Below are positions 43,852 through 57,040 of a DNA stretch of 64,000 nt, piece by piece. Both the position numbers and the translations under genes were made by a program. The notes beneath the pieces were generated by a model. The model ran no database searches and was not told where the DNA came from. It saw nothing but the letters and a program-made list of their open reading frames with translations. This stretch comes from Paraspadella gotoi (lineage: Eukaryota > Chaetognatha), in contig CM119269.1 in the NCBI GenBank assembly GCA_051294375.1, forward strand, positions 3,665,021 to 3,729,020. Direction: 5' to 3'. Within the stretch, counting starts at the first letter, position 1. Each line of letters begins with the position of its first letter.

Positions 43852-44094
43852 CTGCGGAGAAGAGGAAGAGGAAAAAGTTGGGGAGAGTTAATCTAAGTTG
43901 ATTGAGATAGTTATGTGTCTTGTACTAAAATAAAAATTATTAAAATTACTTGTTTATGTTTATCTATTTTTGGGAAGGGGACGTTAGTGTTGTCTTCTGG
44001 TTATCTGTCAACGGTAATCCCTCCTCTCACTAGTGATGTTTCCCCAATCCTCTCAGAAGTAAAAACTGCGATTTTTATCTTTGACTTATCATGA

Positions 44095-44204
44095 NNNNNN
44101 NNNNNNNNNNNNNNNNNNNNNNNNNNNNNNNNNNNNNNNNNNNNNNNNNNNNNNNNNNNNNNNNNNNNNNNNNNNNNNNNNNNNNNNNNNNNNNNNNNNN
44201 NNNN
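44095..44204. other. Assembly gap of 110 N
   Basis: The inverted copy (48850-48905) and the third copy (58890-58950) read through this point: a short spacer and a (GA)n tract. The gap therefore probably hides only simple repeat. Confidence 0.99.
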
Positions 44205-44250
44205 CAGAAAAAGTGTGAGACGAGAGAGAGAGAGACAGAGAGAGAAGAGA

Positions 44251-44288
<38 letters not shown>

Positions 44289-44780
44289 AGGAGGAGAGAG
44301 AGGGGCTATCGTGTCCTTCTTTTCCCTTTTCTTTCCCACATTTACGAATTCCACATTTCGTTTTATTGTTTCATCAAATTTCCCTCTTATAGAAAAGGTA
44401 GGTGATTTTTTATGACTTTGGTTCTCTCATCTTATGAAACGACGTCCCCAAGAATCACAAGAAAAAACAAAATCGTATAATAAATATCATTATGGGTTTG
44501 ATATAACGCGGCGTAACATTCGCTCAAGAAATAAGAACAAAAGATACTAATTCTTTTTGATAATATCTGGTACTACATTTTTCTTCTGGTTTTAGTCTCA
44601 GTTTTCCCATGAGAGATAGACATCGGAGAGAGCGAAGATTGAGATACTTCGATGGATAAGTTTAAGAGATAGAGGAGTGTACGAGAGATTGAGAGAGTAA
44701 GAGTAGATGAGCAGTTCTTGAACCGCCCCACAAACCGACGTCTACAAGGATGTTCTCGTTATCGATTCGAGAAGCCACTT
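44205..44780. other. Segment specific to the first X copy
   Basis: A (GA)n tract, then about 350 bases (44400-44740) that I cannot match in the other two copies, which carry different sequence between their X1 and X2 parts. No gene seen. Confidence 0.5.
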
Positions 44781-44863
44781 AAACCCTACATCACGCCCTC
44801 CTTCCTCCTCGTAATTTCTGTTCGACGAAGAATTTCGAAATTTTGCTTTATATCCTTCCTAAA

Positions 44864-44901
<38 letters not shown>

Positions 44902-45565
44902 TTACGGGTCAGGTGTCGTTTTACGGGAGATTCGAACAGGCTGTTGCCAGGAAGAGAGCGGAGGAAGGAGTTGGGGGGGGCGAAGGAGTGGCGGGGAGTG
45001 ACGAGAAAGGAAGAGTGAAAATTGAAGAAAAACGGAAGGCTTTAAACTTCTGTTCGACTCTGAAACGAGGATTAAATCGACCCAAAGGTGAACCGAAAAC
45101 AACAACAACCAAAGAAAATCACAACAACTGAAACGGGACAAGAAAAATAAAATAAAAAAAAGAAGAAAAACCAGAAAAAACTTTATTTTGTAATAAAACC
45201 AACGTCGCTCTTTTCCTTTTCGCGTTAAAGTCTCGAGAATCCTTTTTTTCTTACGTTTTTTTTTAAATTTTTCAAAATTTTTGTCATCTTCGTCGCACGG
45301 GTGACAAATTTTTTTAATGTTTTTCTTTTAAACCAGTTATGCATTATTTTATTCAGCCTTTTTCGTTTACTATTCAACAGTTTTCCTCCTTTTCATCATT
45401 ACCGTAGCTCAAGGCGTTAAATAATACTATTATTTTGTAAAAGGGATATAAGAATTATAGCCTGTCCAAATTCAGGGGCATGATAGCTTATTTATAAAAT
45501 ATTGATTGTACCAGTTTCATTCATCAAATTGACTTCCTATTAAACCTCATCTTCAAACTTACCCA
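44781..45565 (+). repeat. Repeat block X2, copy 1
   Basis: From CCCTACATCACGCCCTCC to CAGGGGCATGATAGC and on. It recurs inverted at 47425-48150 and direct at 59620-60405. It contains a GAC triplet array (44862-44900) and a relative of repeat R1 (45434-45535). Confidence 0.85.
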
Positions 45566-45639
45566 CTCTTGCCCCATTATTCGCTTTTTATGAAGAGAAC
45601 GAGGAGGATGTAGAGTAGACGAGATGAGAGAGATAACAC

Positions 45640-47400
45640 GAGAATTGAAGTTCTTAGACGTCCCCTTCATCGAAGTCGATCGTCTTAGTCGTCGTAGTGC
45701 ACTTCAATGAGGAAGTCAGAAACGTGACGCTTCTGTTTGTGCATCAAGATTCATTCACGAGGTGCGTGGCAAGGGTGAAAGGGGCGAGAAAAGGGAGGGT
45801 GAAAATTGCAGGGATGGAAGGAGAGGGGATCTGTAGAGAACGGAGACAGCGTTAGCAGGGTGATGGTTTGATCGATTGAAAGAAAACGAGAGAAGCGAGA
45901 AGAGACCTCAGAAAGTATTCAATTTTATATCTCACTAGGCGGCCAATTGAATTACTTTTATAACTTTTAATCTTCTCAAAAAATTCTTTTTTCCTTCTAT
46001 TACTAAAATCGATTTTCAAATGCAACTTTTTGAAATTAGTTCATTGGGTTGTTGCACTGAAGCTTTTAAATAGTTATTAATAATATAAAAATGACAAAAT
46101 TTTTTTAAAAAAAATTATGTTTTTGAAGACGCGATCCACATATAGAGCTTTGAAAGTTAATGAAAGTTCAGTACTAAATTTTTTAAATTTTGACAAGACA
46201 AATTTGTAAAAAACAGAAAAAACGTTAAAAATCATCATCATCCATCATCATTGGCTGATGTTTATTAGAGTTTTTTAAATGTTTATCAATAAACAATCAG
46301 AATTTTAAAAATTTGAAGATTAATAACCTTTCATCTTAACTTTTAAGCTCTATTCAGAATCCATTAAAAAAATTGAAAATTCAAAAAAAATTTTTAACTT
46401 TATATAGAAGTAATAAAATGAATCTTTAATGCTTTCCGTTGCGCATATTAGATAATAATTTTTTTAATTTTTTATTTTCATATTCCTCTAACAGTCACTT
46501 TATCATTATTTATTTGATAGAGAACTTCTAGTTTTTCAACCTGTTCCGGCCTAATAACTCAATATATAGCGTAAACCTGAACTATTAAATGAAATGTAGC
46601 AATGGTACTTAATTATAAATCAAAACAAGGAAGTTGGGAAAGAGAAGAAATGCGCTGAGGGGATTACGGCAAAAAGATATGGAATGTGAATGGTGGGAAA
46701 AAATGAACCCGATCTTCTTCAATGTTTAAAATTTTCGAATTTTCTACTATCGCCCCCCGATCAGCATTCCTTAACTCGCCTCTCAAAATTATACGATACC
46801 TACAATGAAAATATTTATACTAAACTCTGAATGATTCTTGGGGGCCCAACGTTTGCTCTTTTTTTCGAGTTTGGAGATAAGCGCCCACTACACGCTCTCT
46901 TACCCCCCTCTTCCCAGTCAATGACTAATGCAGGAGAAGGAGAGAGAGAGCAGAGAGAGAAGAGAAGAGGAGAGAGAGAGAGATAGGAGAGAAGAGAGAT
47001 TCGATTTTACCCGTGTCCCCCTCGTATGGGGCAGGCGGGGTATTTAATTTCGCCGCAATCGAAGTCACGTCATCTCCGATCGAAGCGAAGGAAGGAACTT
47101 TTTCTTTGGACGAGGGGGAGATGGAGAAGTAGGGGATTGGAGGGGGGGAAGGGGAGAGAGGGGGGGCAGCGATCCAGGGCGAAAAGTTCGCGTCCAAATT
47201 CCGCGGAGTTCGATCTTTTTTCGCCGCTGCGCCTGTTTTTTCTCGCCGTCGCGCGACTGCGGAGCGGGAGATATGAAGAGGGAAGGCAAGAATTGAAGGA
47301 GAGAGAGAGAAGAGGGAGAAGGAGGGGGGAAGAATATGGCTTAGTTGCTGAGAGGGGGGAGAGATGGTCTAAATAGCGAATAATGGCAGGTCGTAAGTTT
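45640..47400 (+). repeat. Block Y, forward copy (no gene recognised)
   Basis: AT-rich with a GC-rich right end. The whole block recurs reverse-complemented at 60410-62520, for example GGAGACAGCGTTAGC at about 45840 and its mirror near 62400. Open frames at the right end are not kept in the other copy. Confidence 0.85.
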
Positions 47401-47424
47401 GAAGATGAGGTTAATGGGAAGTCA

Positions 47425-48844
47425 ATTTTGATGAATGAACTGGTAAATCAATAGTTTTATAAGTAAGCTATCTGCCCCTCTGATTTTGGGAAAGCTATAA
47501 TTCTTATATCCCTTTTACAAAATAATGTATTATTAACGCCTGAGCTTACGGTAATATGAAAGGAGGAAAACTGCTGAATAGTAACACGAAAACGGCTGCA
47601 ATTAAAATGCATAACTGGTTAAAAGCGCAAAAACATTAAAAATGTGTACCCGTGCGACGAAATGACAAAAATTATGAAAAATTTAAAAAAAAAACGTTAA
47701 AGAAAAAAAGGATTCTCGTAGACTTGTAACGCGAAAGAAAAGAGCGCGTTGGTTTTATTACAAAATAAAGTTCTTTTTGGTTTTTCTTCTTTTTTTATTT
47801 TTATTTTTCTTCGTCCGTTTCAGTTGTTGTGATTTCTTTGCGTTGTTGTGTTCGTTCACCTTTGGGTCGATTAATCTTTCCTTGGCAGAGTCGACAGAAG
47901 TTTAACCTTCGTTTTCTTCAATTTCACTTTCCTTTCTCGTCCTCCCGCCATCTTGCCCCCCCCCAACTTCTCCTCCGCTCTCTTCCTGGCAAAGCCTGTT
48001 CGAATCTCCCGCGTAAAACGACACCTGACCGTAATCGTCGCGTCGTCGTTCGTCGTCGTTTCGTCCTTAGAGGGATATAAGCAAATTTCGCAAATTCTTC
48101 GTCGAACAGAAATACGAGGAGGAAGGAGGGCGTGAAGTTAGGTTTAAGGGGCTGGAGGACATGGGATGGCGGGGGGAATCTCGTTTTGATAATATGAATT
48201 GCAAGCAAAGAATACTATAAATTAAAAAGGAAGTTGGAGGGTAACACAACCGCCGGGTCCAAAGGTCAAGAGAACGGAAAAGTGGGAGTGTTTAAAATGT
48301 TAACGTTTTATTCAAATTCGTTATAAAATATAACATAGGCGCATCTAGTTGTCTTACTGATAAGTGCATGTATCATGAAGTTTGAAAATGAACATTCTGA
48401 GTTTAAATAATCGTTTACAACACCTATGTCTATAAGACATCTCGTATGCTCAGATCGCCTTTGAAATGCAAGATCGCTTGATAATGCTTCAAGCCCCCTT
48501 GAGGTAAGATCGAAAATCGAAGATCGGAATGACTCTTTCTCATCCTCTTCTCTGTCGTAACGAGACATCCTTGACGGTCGTTCGGAGGGCGGTTCGCTTC
48601 TCTCTCTCTCTTTTCTCTCTCTCTCTCTCTCTCTCTCATCTCTCGTCTCTCTCTCTCTCTCTCGCCTCTCTCTCTCTCTCTTCTGGGACGACCAACATAG
48701 TCCAGGATATTATCAAGATTAGGATTCTTTCTTTTTCTCGATTCCATTTCCATTTATTTTCATTTTTTTTCTTGTTGATCTCCGGTTCAATGGGACCAAA
48801 AAATCCCCTTCCGTTTTCCTAGGGATATTTGACCATCTGCCCCC

Positions 48845-48896
<52 letters not shown>

Positions 48897-49936
48897 ACTT
48901 TTTCATGTCAATGATAAGTCAAGAATAAAAATCGCAGTTTTTACTTCTGAGAGGATTGGGGAAACATCACTGTGAAGAGGAGGTTACCGTTGACTATAAC
49001 CAGAAGACACACTAACTTCCCTCCCAAAAAGATAACTATAAACAAGTTATTTAATAGATTTTTATTTAGTTACAAGACACATAACTAAATAAATCACTTA
49101 GATTACTCTCCCCAACTTTTTCCTCTTCCTCTTCTACCGACCAGACCTCACCGTCACAAACGGCCCTCGGTCTCTCTAGCTCTACACCGACGCCTTTCCC
49201 GGCGACGCACCCGCTCGTCGGAGGCGTCATCGCGGCGCCGCTTCCAGTTTATCCCGTCGCGGTATTCGCGTCTTCGTCGCGCGATGACGCACAGGAACGT
49301 CGGCGCCCTTTGTCCCCACCGGCTCGTCAACGGACGCATTCGGCGCCGTTTTCCTTCGTTATCGCCGCCGGATTTTCGGCGTCGTTCGTCGCGCCGTCGA
49401 CGCCACCATCCTCCGCCGCCGCCCTGCGGCGCCGCAGCCCCGCCGCCGCGCGTATGATGGCGCTGGCTAAGCCGGCTCGGCGGTTGCCTCTCGATTGGCT
49501 AAGTGTTATCGTTGACGACGCAGTTCCCATGCGGGCGATGCAGCAGCAGGTTGCAGCTGCAGAAGATGCAGCCTCCCCCCATAGTTCCGAGAGACGGCAT
49601 GAATGTGGCAGCGTCGTCGTTCTAGAGTTTATGATCAATCGTCGGTTGATAAGGTGGGTTAGCAACTTGACAGCTTATTTTAAAAATTTTTTCGATAGTG
49701 TATCTTCAATTTTTTATAAATTATTTCAATATTAGTATATATTTAAAAAATTAAATCGAAAATTTTATTATTAGTTTTTCCACAAAATAACTTACTGTGC
49801 TTTTTTTTTTTTATAATTATACCATACCAGTAAAATTGAAAAGGTTTAAAAATTAAGGTTTATTCTTCATTGGACTGTTTTTTAGTTTTTTTTCGTTAGA
49901 CTTTAAACCGGCGCTGTCATCGCATTATCCTCTTTG
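47425..49936 (-). repeat. Inverted copy of blocks X2 and X1
   Basis: Reverse complement of 43040-45565, including the first seen odd-skipped exon. With the forward copy it forms inverted arms of about 2.5 kb around block Y. It ends exactly at a 25-N run. Confidence 0.9.
49145..49653 (+). pseudogene. Inverted, frameshifted copy of odd-skipped exon 43323-43851
   Basis: Same splice-site contexts (CCAG|ACCTCACC and GATAAG|GTGGGTT) and same coding sequence on the opposite strand, but with many one-base losses and gains. The frame is broken at several points. The rest of the gene is absent here. Probably an assembly product. Confidence 0.85.
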
Positions 49937-49961
49937 NNNNNNNNNNNNNNNNNNNNNNNNN
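49937..49961. other. Assembly gap of 25 N at a breakpoint
   Basis: Separates the end of the inverted X copy from block Z. Homology to neighbouring copies changes exactly here. Confidence 0.99.
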
Positions 49962-50485
49962 CTCTAAATGTTCTCTCCCCTTTTTTTCGCATCTAATAAC
50001 TGTTCATTGTTTTCCCATTCTTCTCCAGCACAACGCAATCCCTTCATTAAGTTTCCCCACGCCTCCAATCACCAACGCTTTACCCACGTCTGCCCTAAGT
50101 CAAACTCTCTTAGTCTGTACTGACGTTGAAAACTTTGGATAAAACTGGTCCAGCCCAATCACAACAATCACTAACCTCATCTCATTAATTAATTTTATTT
50201 AACAACCTCAATACGGAATTCTTAAACGCTGTCTCAGTTCCGCAAATGCACGACATGACCCACAGCCCTTTGTAACCAGTCACATTGTCATTGATTAAAG
50301 GACACAACCAAAGGGCAACGCTACTCCGCACCACCATATGTTCAACCACACGAATTCCCATAATTCTCCCATCAGTATTGATTCGGGGCTCCATATTCCA
50401 ACCACCCAACAAATCTAAGATCGATCCTCTCCCTGCCCATCAACCGGTTTCCCCACAATCACCCCTGGCCTTAAACGACTTTGTA
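49962..50485 (+). repeat. Block Z, copy 1
   Basis: GTTCTCTCCCC, CTTCTCCAGCACAACGC and on; recurs in the same orientation at 62575-63085. No gene recognised. It ends by joining copy C' in the middle of the long repeat. Confidence 0.8.
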
Positions 50486-50489
50486 CTTT

Positions 50490-51133
50490 CGCCGGGCTCT
50501 GTCATGCTGGATCGAAACATTGGAAAGACGTCCTTGACTCTGTGAAACATTATGGTAATTGGAAACCATGGAAGACACTTAAGACTAAAGAAAGATCGCT
50601 TGAAGGCCTTGAGAACGTGTCCTAAGTGCCCTAGTTAATCCGTTCTCTCAAATCTCTCTCTCTCTCTGCTCTCACTCTCTCTCTCTCTCTCTCTCTCATC
50701 TCTCTCTCTGTCTCTCTCTCTCGATCGCGTCGACGCTTCCTTGCTTCATTTAAAAATAAATCATCGCGAAGACAAAACAAAGGCAAAAGGCTTGGGCGCT
50801 GCGAGCGCGTCACATAACCTTTTTCTTCTATACTGCCGGGTTTTTAATTTTTCTCTTTTAAAAAAAAAATTTCTTCTGTCGACGAGTCGTCGGCGACGGC
50901 GTCCTAGTAAGAGATCAAAAATCCTCGTGGAATGTTTTTCGTTCACACTAATTAAATTCTAGGAGTTCTTGACTCTCCAACCTGATGATATCGAAGAGAG
51001 TGATCTTTCTCAAGAGGGCTTTCTTTTAGGAGCAAGGTGTCTATTCTTAATACGAAGGAGAAGTAAGTTTGGCCTTGATTAGTTTATTAATGTAATAGGC
51101 TTATGGGCCGTTATAAGTATGGACCTCACAGGG

Positions 51134-51173
<40 letters not shown>

Positions 51174-53719
51174 TCCCCCGTTCTCTCTCTCTCTCTCTCA
51201 GTCTCTTCTCACTCCCTCACTCAAAACCGGTCACCTATACTGCTACCACATATGGTCCGAAAACTTCAAAAGGAAGCCGCGCATTCCGCTCGCCCTCGAA
51301 CGATAGGACGAGTAAAGTAAAGATGAAGGTAAGCGGTGAAAGAAAGGGAGAGTGGAGGTACAAGAAATCCTCTCTTTCTTATCTTCTCCTAAAACTTTCC
51401 CCTTTCATTTCATTGGTCGAGGGTTCTTGTTTGTCTCCGTTCGTGAATATTGTCGTTCTAGTCCCAATCGCCGACCGCGCGGATTTCGTCCGCGTCTGGC
51501 TTTCTATCGTGATTGGAACGCGAACTCATCGGGATCTTGGGTTTGCGATTCCGGCAGAAGATATCATGCCGAGAGGCACGCGCTCTCAACTTTTGAATGA
51601 AGGTAATATATGCGACGAGTGGAAGAGTCAACATTGTTCGGCAAACATGTCAACAAGGTGACTCGCGAAAAGAAGCGAGTGTCAAAATAGAAGCCTTTAA
51701 TTGGATGAGGGAAAGGCCAGGCAATTCGAGGCAGTGAAATGTGAAATCGTAGCCTTAAAATCGAAATGTTATCAAAATGTCGTTCATCGCATCCAACGAA
51801 GTCGGTTCCAACAAAGAACCGAACATACGAACTTCGTTCCAACCAAGGTCCGAAACGCTTTGGAACTCTGCGGGTGGACGTTAACCAGAAGTCGGAAACC
51901 ACAACCGCCCGCCGCCGTCCAGCTTCTGCCTGGATGCCACACTGAGTCGCTTTCACGATTCGGACAACAAGCGGAAAAGTAAACAAACAGAACCACATAG
52001 GAGGAAGGAAGAGGAGAGAAGAGAATCCAGTCTTTATAGACAATCTCTCTCTCTCTCCTCTTCTCTGTCTCTCTCTCTCTTCTCTCTCTCCTCACTCGCT
52101 CGATCATCTCTCTCTATCTCTCCTCTCTCTCTCTCTCTCTCTTCACACTTATCAAATTCGATCGGCCCCAAATTCCAGTCCTCCGCGAGTCTTCTCTGTT
52201 TGCTTTCCGTCCCTCGAAGGTTTTGCGCTTTGATGCTATCACTTAACCGTCTTTTTACTTTTCCACTCGAGGCGAGGAAAAGCAAGGAAAGGTAAACATG
52301 CGCAAGGGTCCTCGAAAGAATTTCAATTGATCAATTTGGTCAGTTCGCTTTTATTTTGCTTCAATTTCGTGACGCGCTAGTTATCTGGTCAAAATTTAGT
52401 TTTCCATATTCATAGAGTACAATGTAATATACGCTGTATTCGAGCACCAATATATTATTTTCTTTTAAATATACAAGGATATTTCCTTGAATAATAATTA
52501 ATGTTGCGAACCTTTCTTTCAGTTTCTGATAAATTATGAGAAGGAGGGTTTAGATCGTTGGTGACCTCTGGTCAAGGCGGAGAAGGGCGGGAAGGGGTTA
52601 TTTCAAACTATCACGCCTCGACTACGTTCCAAACCGTCCAACCTCCACCCTCCGAGAACCTAAGTGGTGTCCGAGGTTCATTCCACCCCGCGGCGACAAT
52701 CTAAGGTCGCGTTCCGCCGATTTGAGTCTTCGAGACTTTCTCGTTTCCTCGTCGCGGTAGGGGAGTCGTCCCGCGCGGGTGGGTGGGTGGTCGGGAAAGG
52801 TGGCAGTTGTGGTTGTGGACCAAAAGTTCTGTGTCGGAAATGTGGGCAGTTGTGGTGTTGGAAAAATTGACTGTTGAGTCGGAAATGTGGGCATGTTGTG
52901 GGTTTGGAAAGGAATTAACTGGGTGGTGGAAATGTGGGCAGGTTGTGTTTGGGAAATTAAACTGTGGTCGGAATGTGGGCTGTTGATACGGTTTGGAAAA
53001 ATTAACTGTGGTCGAAAGATGCGTCCAAGGATCAAATCGATACTATGAGAGACTGTTCGTAGCAGCGCGATCGCGCTCGTTATCACTTAAGACTGGACGT
53101 GAATTTCTGTTTGAAGAAATTGAAGTTAATATATAAAAAAATCGGTTATATATAATCATAGATGGTAACGAAAGTAAGGACAGAAGGTCGAAATTGTTCA
53201 CTTGAGGCTTACTAGGCCGCGTCGCAAAATACGCTCGAAAAGTCATTTTGCCAGTCCTCGGAAGAGGCTATTTTATAAATGATAAAAAGATCATAAAATC
53301 ACCAGCGGATATTAGAACTGACCTCACTGAGTCTAAACAGTTTCGTCTCAAACGCGATCTCTCTCTTTTCATTTAAATCGAGATTCTTCAACTTTTCCAA
53401 TTTGGAAGAAAAAGGAAAGAGCGGAAAGAAATCCGATCGAATCTTGGGGAAAGATCGCCATTGAATCACAAATCATGTACGGATGAACGTCGTCGTCGGG
53501 CGTCTTCGTCGTCGTCCTTTCCATACAATCATCAAATCGGATCGTCGTGTCTTCATCAAATCTAATCGCAGATCCTGTGTAAAACAAGATGAACAACCAT
53601 GTAGGTCGGGTTCCTTTGATCCTTTTCTTTTCAGACGCCTCTGCTATTCTTTTCTCGCTCTCTCTCTCTCCCTCTCTCTCTCTCTTCTCTCTTCTCTTCT
53701 CGTTACTTCTCTTTCTCCT

Positions 53720-53752
<33 letters not shown>

Positions 53753-53770
53753 TTCTCTCTCTCTCTGCTC
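50490..53770. repeat. Long repeat copy C' (noisy)
   Basis: Same order as 36250-39230 with very frequent one-base indels. Includes TC tracts (50650-50730, 51137-51170, 52045-52140, 53652-53770) and about five units of the 42-bp minisatellite (52780-53020). Confidence 0.88.
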
Positions 53771-56187
53771 TCTCTGACACCGAAGGGGAAAAAAATATTT
53801 AGTGAGAAAGGATCGGAAAATCGAAGATGCTCATCGACGTCGGAATGTCATCCCATTCGTCAAAAAAAAATGCGTCGATGGATCGAACGCTGGATTTTGA
53901 TACAGAACTTCAGATTTATTCAATGATTTATATTTTATCATGCTTTTTTTAAGTTAATTATTATTTATAGATGTTCACACGCTGCTCCTTTCGCTACCAA
54001 CCCGGAACGTGAATCGCCTTTTTTTTTCAGTTCCGCCGTTTCTTTTCTTTTTTCGATGTCTTTTTTGTTGTTGTTGTTTTGTTTTTTTTTTGCCTTTTTT
54101 AATCCTTTTCTCGTTTTTGTTTGTTTACGAATCGCGAGCGAAACTTTAATCCGGCGCGGGGAATCGGCTTCGTTTGGTGGGGGATGTAAAATGGAGCAGG
54201 TATAAAAGGCGACCAGAGGTTTTGGGGAGCCAGAGCCTAGAGGAGCGAGTGAAATGTTTTAAGAGGAGGAAAAAGTAGTCGATGTGTGGTTGCCAGGAAG
54301 TTTCGGATTGTCAGGAGTGACGGAAATGACGTTGACGTAGAAACGGGCTCACTGCCCGCCCCCCCCGGCCCGTCTACTTCTTTACATAACGGTTCTCGAG
54401 CTTTTGGACGCCAAACGACCGCCTTCATGCCCCCGAGTGGGCACGAAGAGTCTTGTTTACATTTACGTCATCGACTTCCGGCTCATTACTTGCGCACTCG
54501 TGGTCAAAAAAAATTGGGTCGACGGCACGTAGCCGTTCCGTGGCGAGACGGGCGGTGGTTGCGGAAGGGGCGGAAAGAGAGTGGGGTTGTCAGGGTGGTA
54601 GAGTGGTGGTCGGTGGAGAAGTAGAGGCGGAGGCGCAGGAGGTGGTGGCAATTTAGTGGCGACGTCCTGATTGTTTTCTTTTATTTCCTTCGCTAATGTG
54701 ATCGGCGCGCCAAATTTCCGGTGCGACTTCCTTTTACACTTTTCCACACTTAAATACTTTTCGTGCCTCGTAGCTTATCCCTCTTGTTCTTTTGCCAACT
54801 CTTTGACACTCTTTATACGAGTTTGCACTCTTTTTTCTCGCTTCTCCGGCTATTATTAATGTCCTTTGAATCTTTTTACGTAAAACTGTTGTCGACATTT
54901 TGAGCTTTCCACGACCTCTTCATTTTTATGGTCTTTTTCAGTTTATTGGCCGTAGCTTAACATAGTCTTTTGAACATGAAATTTGTTATCTAAGCCAATA
55001 TAAAAATTATCATTCATTTTAATAAATAAGCCTATCTTGCCCCTGAACTTTGGACAGGCTTTGTGGTGGTTCAAGGCCTCCATCACTCTTATAAGGATAA
55101 TATAGCAGGTCCTGCATTTTCGGCATAATTCGTTCTCCACTCTCCAACACTCGCATCCTATGATTCTACCTTTATCCCTTACTCTTTCCTCATTCTACGC
55201 CTCCGCTTCTCACCTCTCGCATCCAATTTCGTCTCGCTTTGACGAAGTGTCGAGCGGTGCGATTTTTGAACCGGAAGAGATTTTAATGAAACGAAGAGTT
55301 GACGGCGCCGAGGCAGCAGTGTTGCCGGCCGCATGCCGCAGTCGCTGCCGCAGCCGTCGCACCGCTGACCGCCACCGACTCCTGCGCTGTCTAAAGCCAC
55401 CGCAGCATGACGCACGCCAAACCGGCACACATTCTCATCGTCATCATTATCATCCTCATCATCATTCATTATCTACATCAACGTGAACAGCTGTCATCAA
55501 TCATCGGCTCTTCAATATTCGATCTTTAACGGTTTGATATCGAGACTTCTAGTGAATTAAACCTCAATAATCTGAGTCGATACGATGTTTGAAAATTGCG
55601 TTTTGCATACAGGTTTGTCACTGTTTATAGCTTGTCCGATGATCGTCCTTTGGATTCGTTACTTCGATTGACTATTTCAAAAGAACGGTGGTGAAATTCA
55701 CCAGTGCTCGTGCACCTATCGTGTCGCGGCTCGGTGAGGCCATCGTCGTCAGTTAGTCGTCGTCGTCGTTTTTGTCTTTTTGCGTCACTGCAAAAGGACA
55801 GCTCCCATCTTGCAATAGTTACTACTAAAAGAATGAAAACCAACACCGGTTCGCATTCATAATTATTATATCGATATAAAAAGCAAACAAACCATTACAA
55901 ACAAATAAATTCATCCTCATGGCCAAAAAAGGAATTTTAGTATCATTAAAATCGAGCATCACTTTAAAACTTAAACATATTAACGGAATATTATTTTTAT
56001 CGCAATCATAGAAAATTTTCACATTTCGCGTTTTTAAAGAAACATTAATGTTAGAATAAAAGGAATCACTTCTAAAATCTCATTAAAGTAATTTCGACGT
56101 ACAATTTTTTCTATTGCAAAGCTTCATTTGACAAAGCGAAACCTGCTCCTCCAATCGATATCGCCGGAAAAAATTTCTCAGGCCCAA
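53771..56187. repeat. Noisy duplicate of the block left of the odd-skipped gene
   Basis: Matches 39238-41556 throughout, including the TATA motif (54201), repeat R1 (54986-55122) and the CAG/CAT-rich stretch (55270-55490). Confidence 0.88.
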
Positions 56188-57009
56188 TCAAACGTTCCGA
56201 TCTGAGCATACTCGTCCTCCTCTTCGTCGTCGTCGATCGTTTGAATTCGCCAGCCCTTCCGTCGACGCCGTGAGCTGAGAGAGCGCCGCAAATCGAAAGT
56301 TGCGGCGGGAAGACTTTGCCGCAGTTGGGCAGTTGTACGGCTTGATGTCCGTTGGGTAAGAGTGAGTCTTGAGGTTGCTGCGTTGGTTGAACGTTCGTCC
56401 ACCACGTGGGGCATTGCTTGGGAGAATCCTGAGAAAAGAATAGTGAGCGGTCAGATTTAAAAAAATAGTGGTACTCCTTTTTCCCGAAGAGTGCCCCCCT
56501 TTTACATGTTCTATTTTTACAAGTTTTTTTAATTCTTTTACCTCTTAATATTTAACCTTGAACCAATCCCTAACGACTCCCTAACCTTATTGTAACACTT
56601 CCGTAATCGCTGAACATAACCAAATAACCATAAACCCATTCCCTTAATTTTCTAACCATAAATGGTTAATCTCAAACTTAAATCCTAACCCTACAATCAT
56701 TATACTTAATCCAGTGACTCATCTTAACTTGATTTATACCAACCTGTTGGTGCAGCGTTTGTGCCACTGCAAAGAGTTCGAGATGGCCAAAAGCCTTTTT
56801 CCCGCATTCAGTGCATTTTGAACGGCTTTGTCTTTTGAAGTGAATGTCCTGAAAACAAAATATCAAGTGAGTTGTAAAGAGATCAGTAGGGTAAAAAAAA
56901 GTTCTTTTGGCAAAATTGTTAATTTTATTGACAAAACTGACGTAACGCTATTGATTCGGTTGTTTCTTGATATAACTGATAGATATTCCACCTCTCTCTC
57001 ATCCTCTCT

Positions 57010-57040
<31 letters not shown>
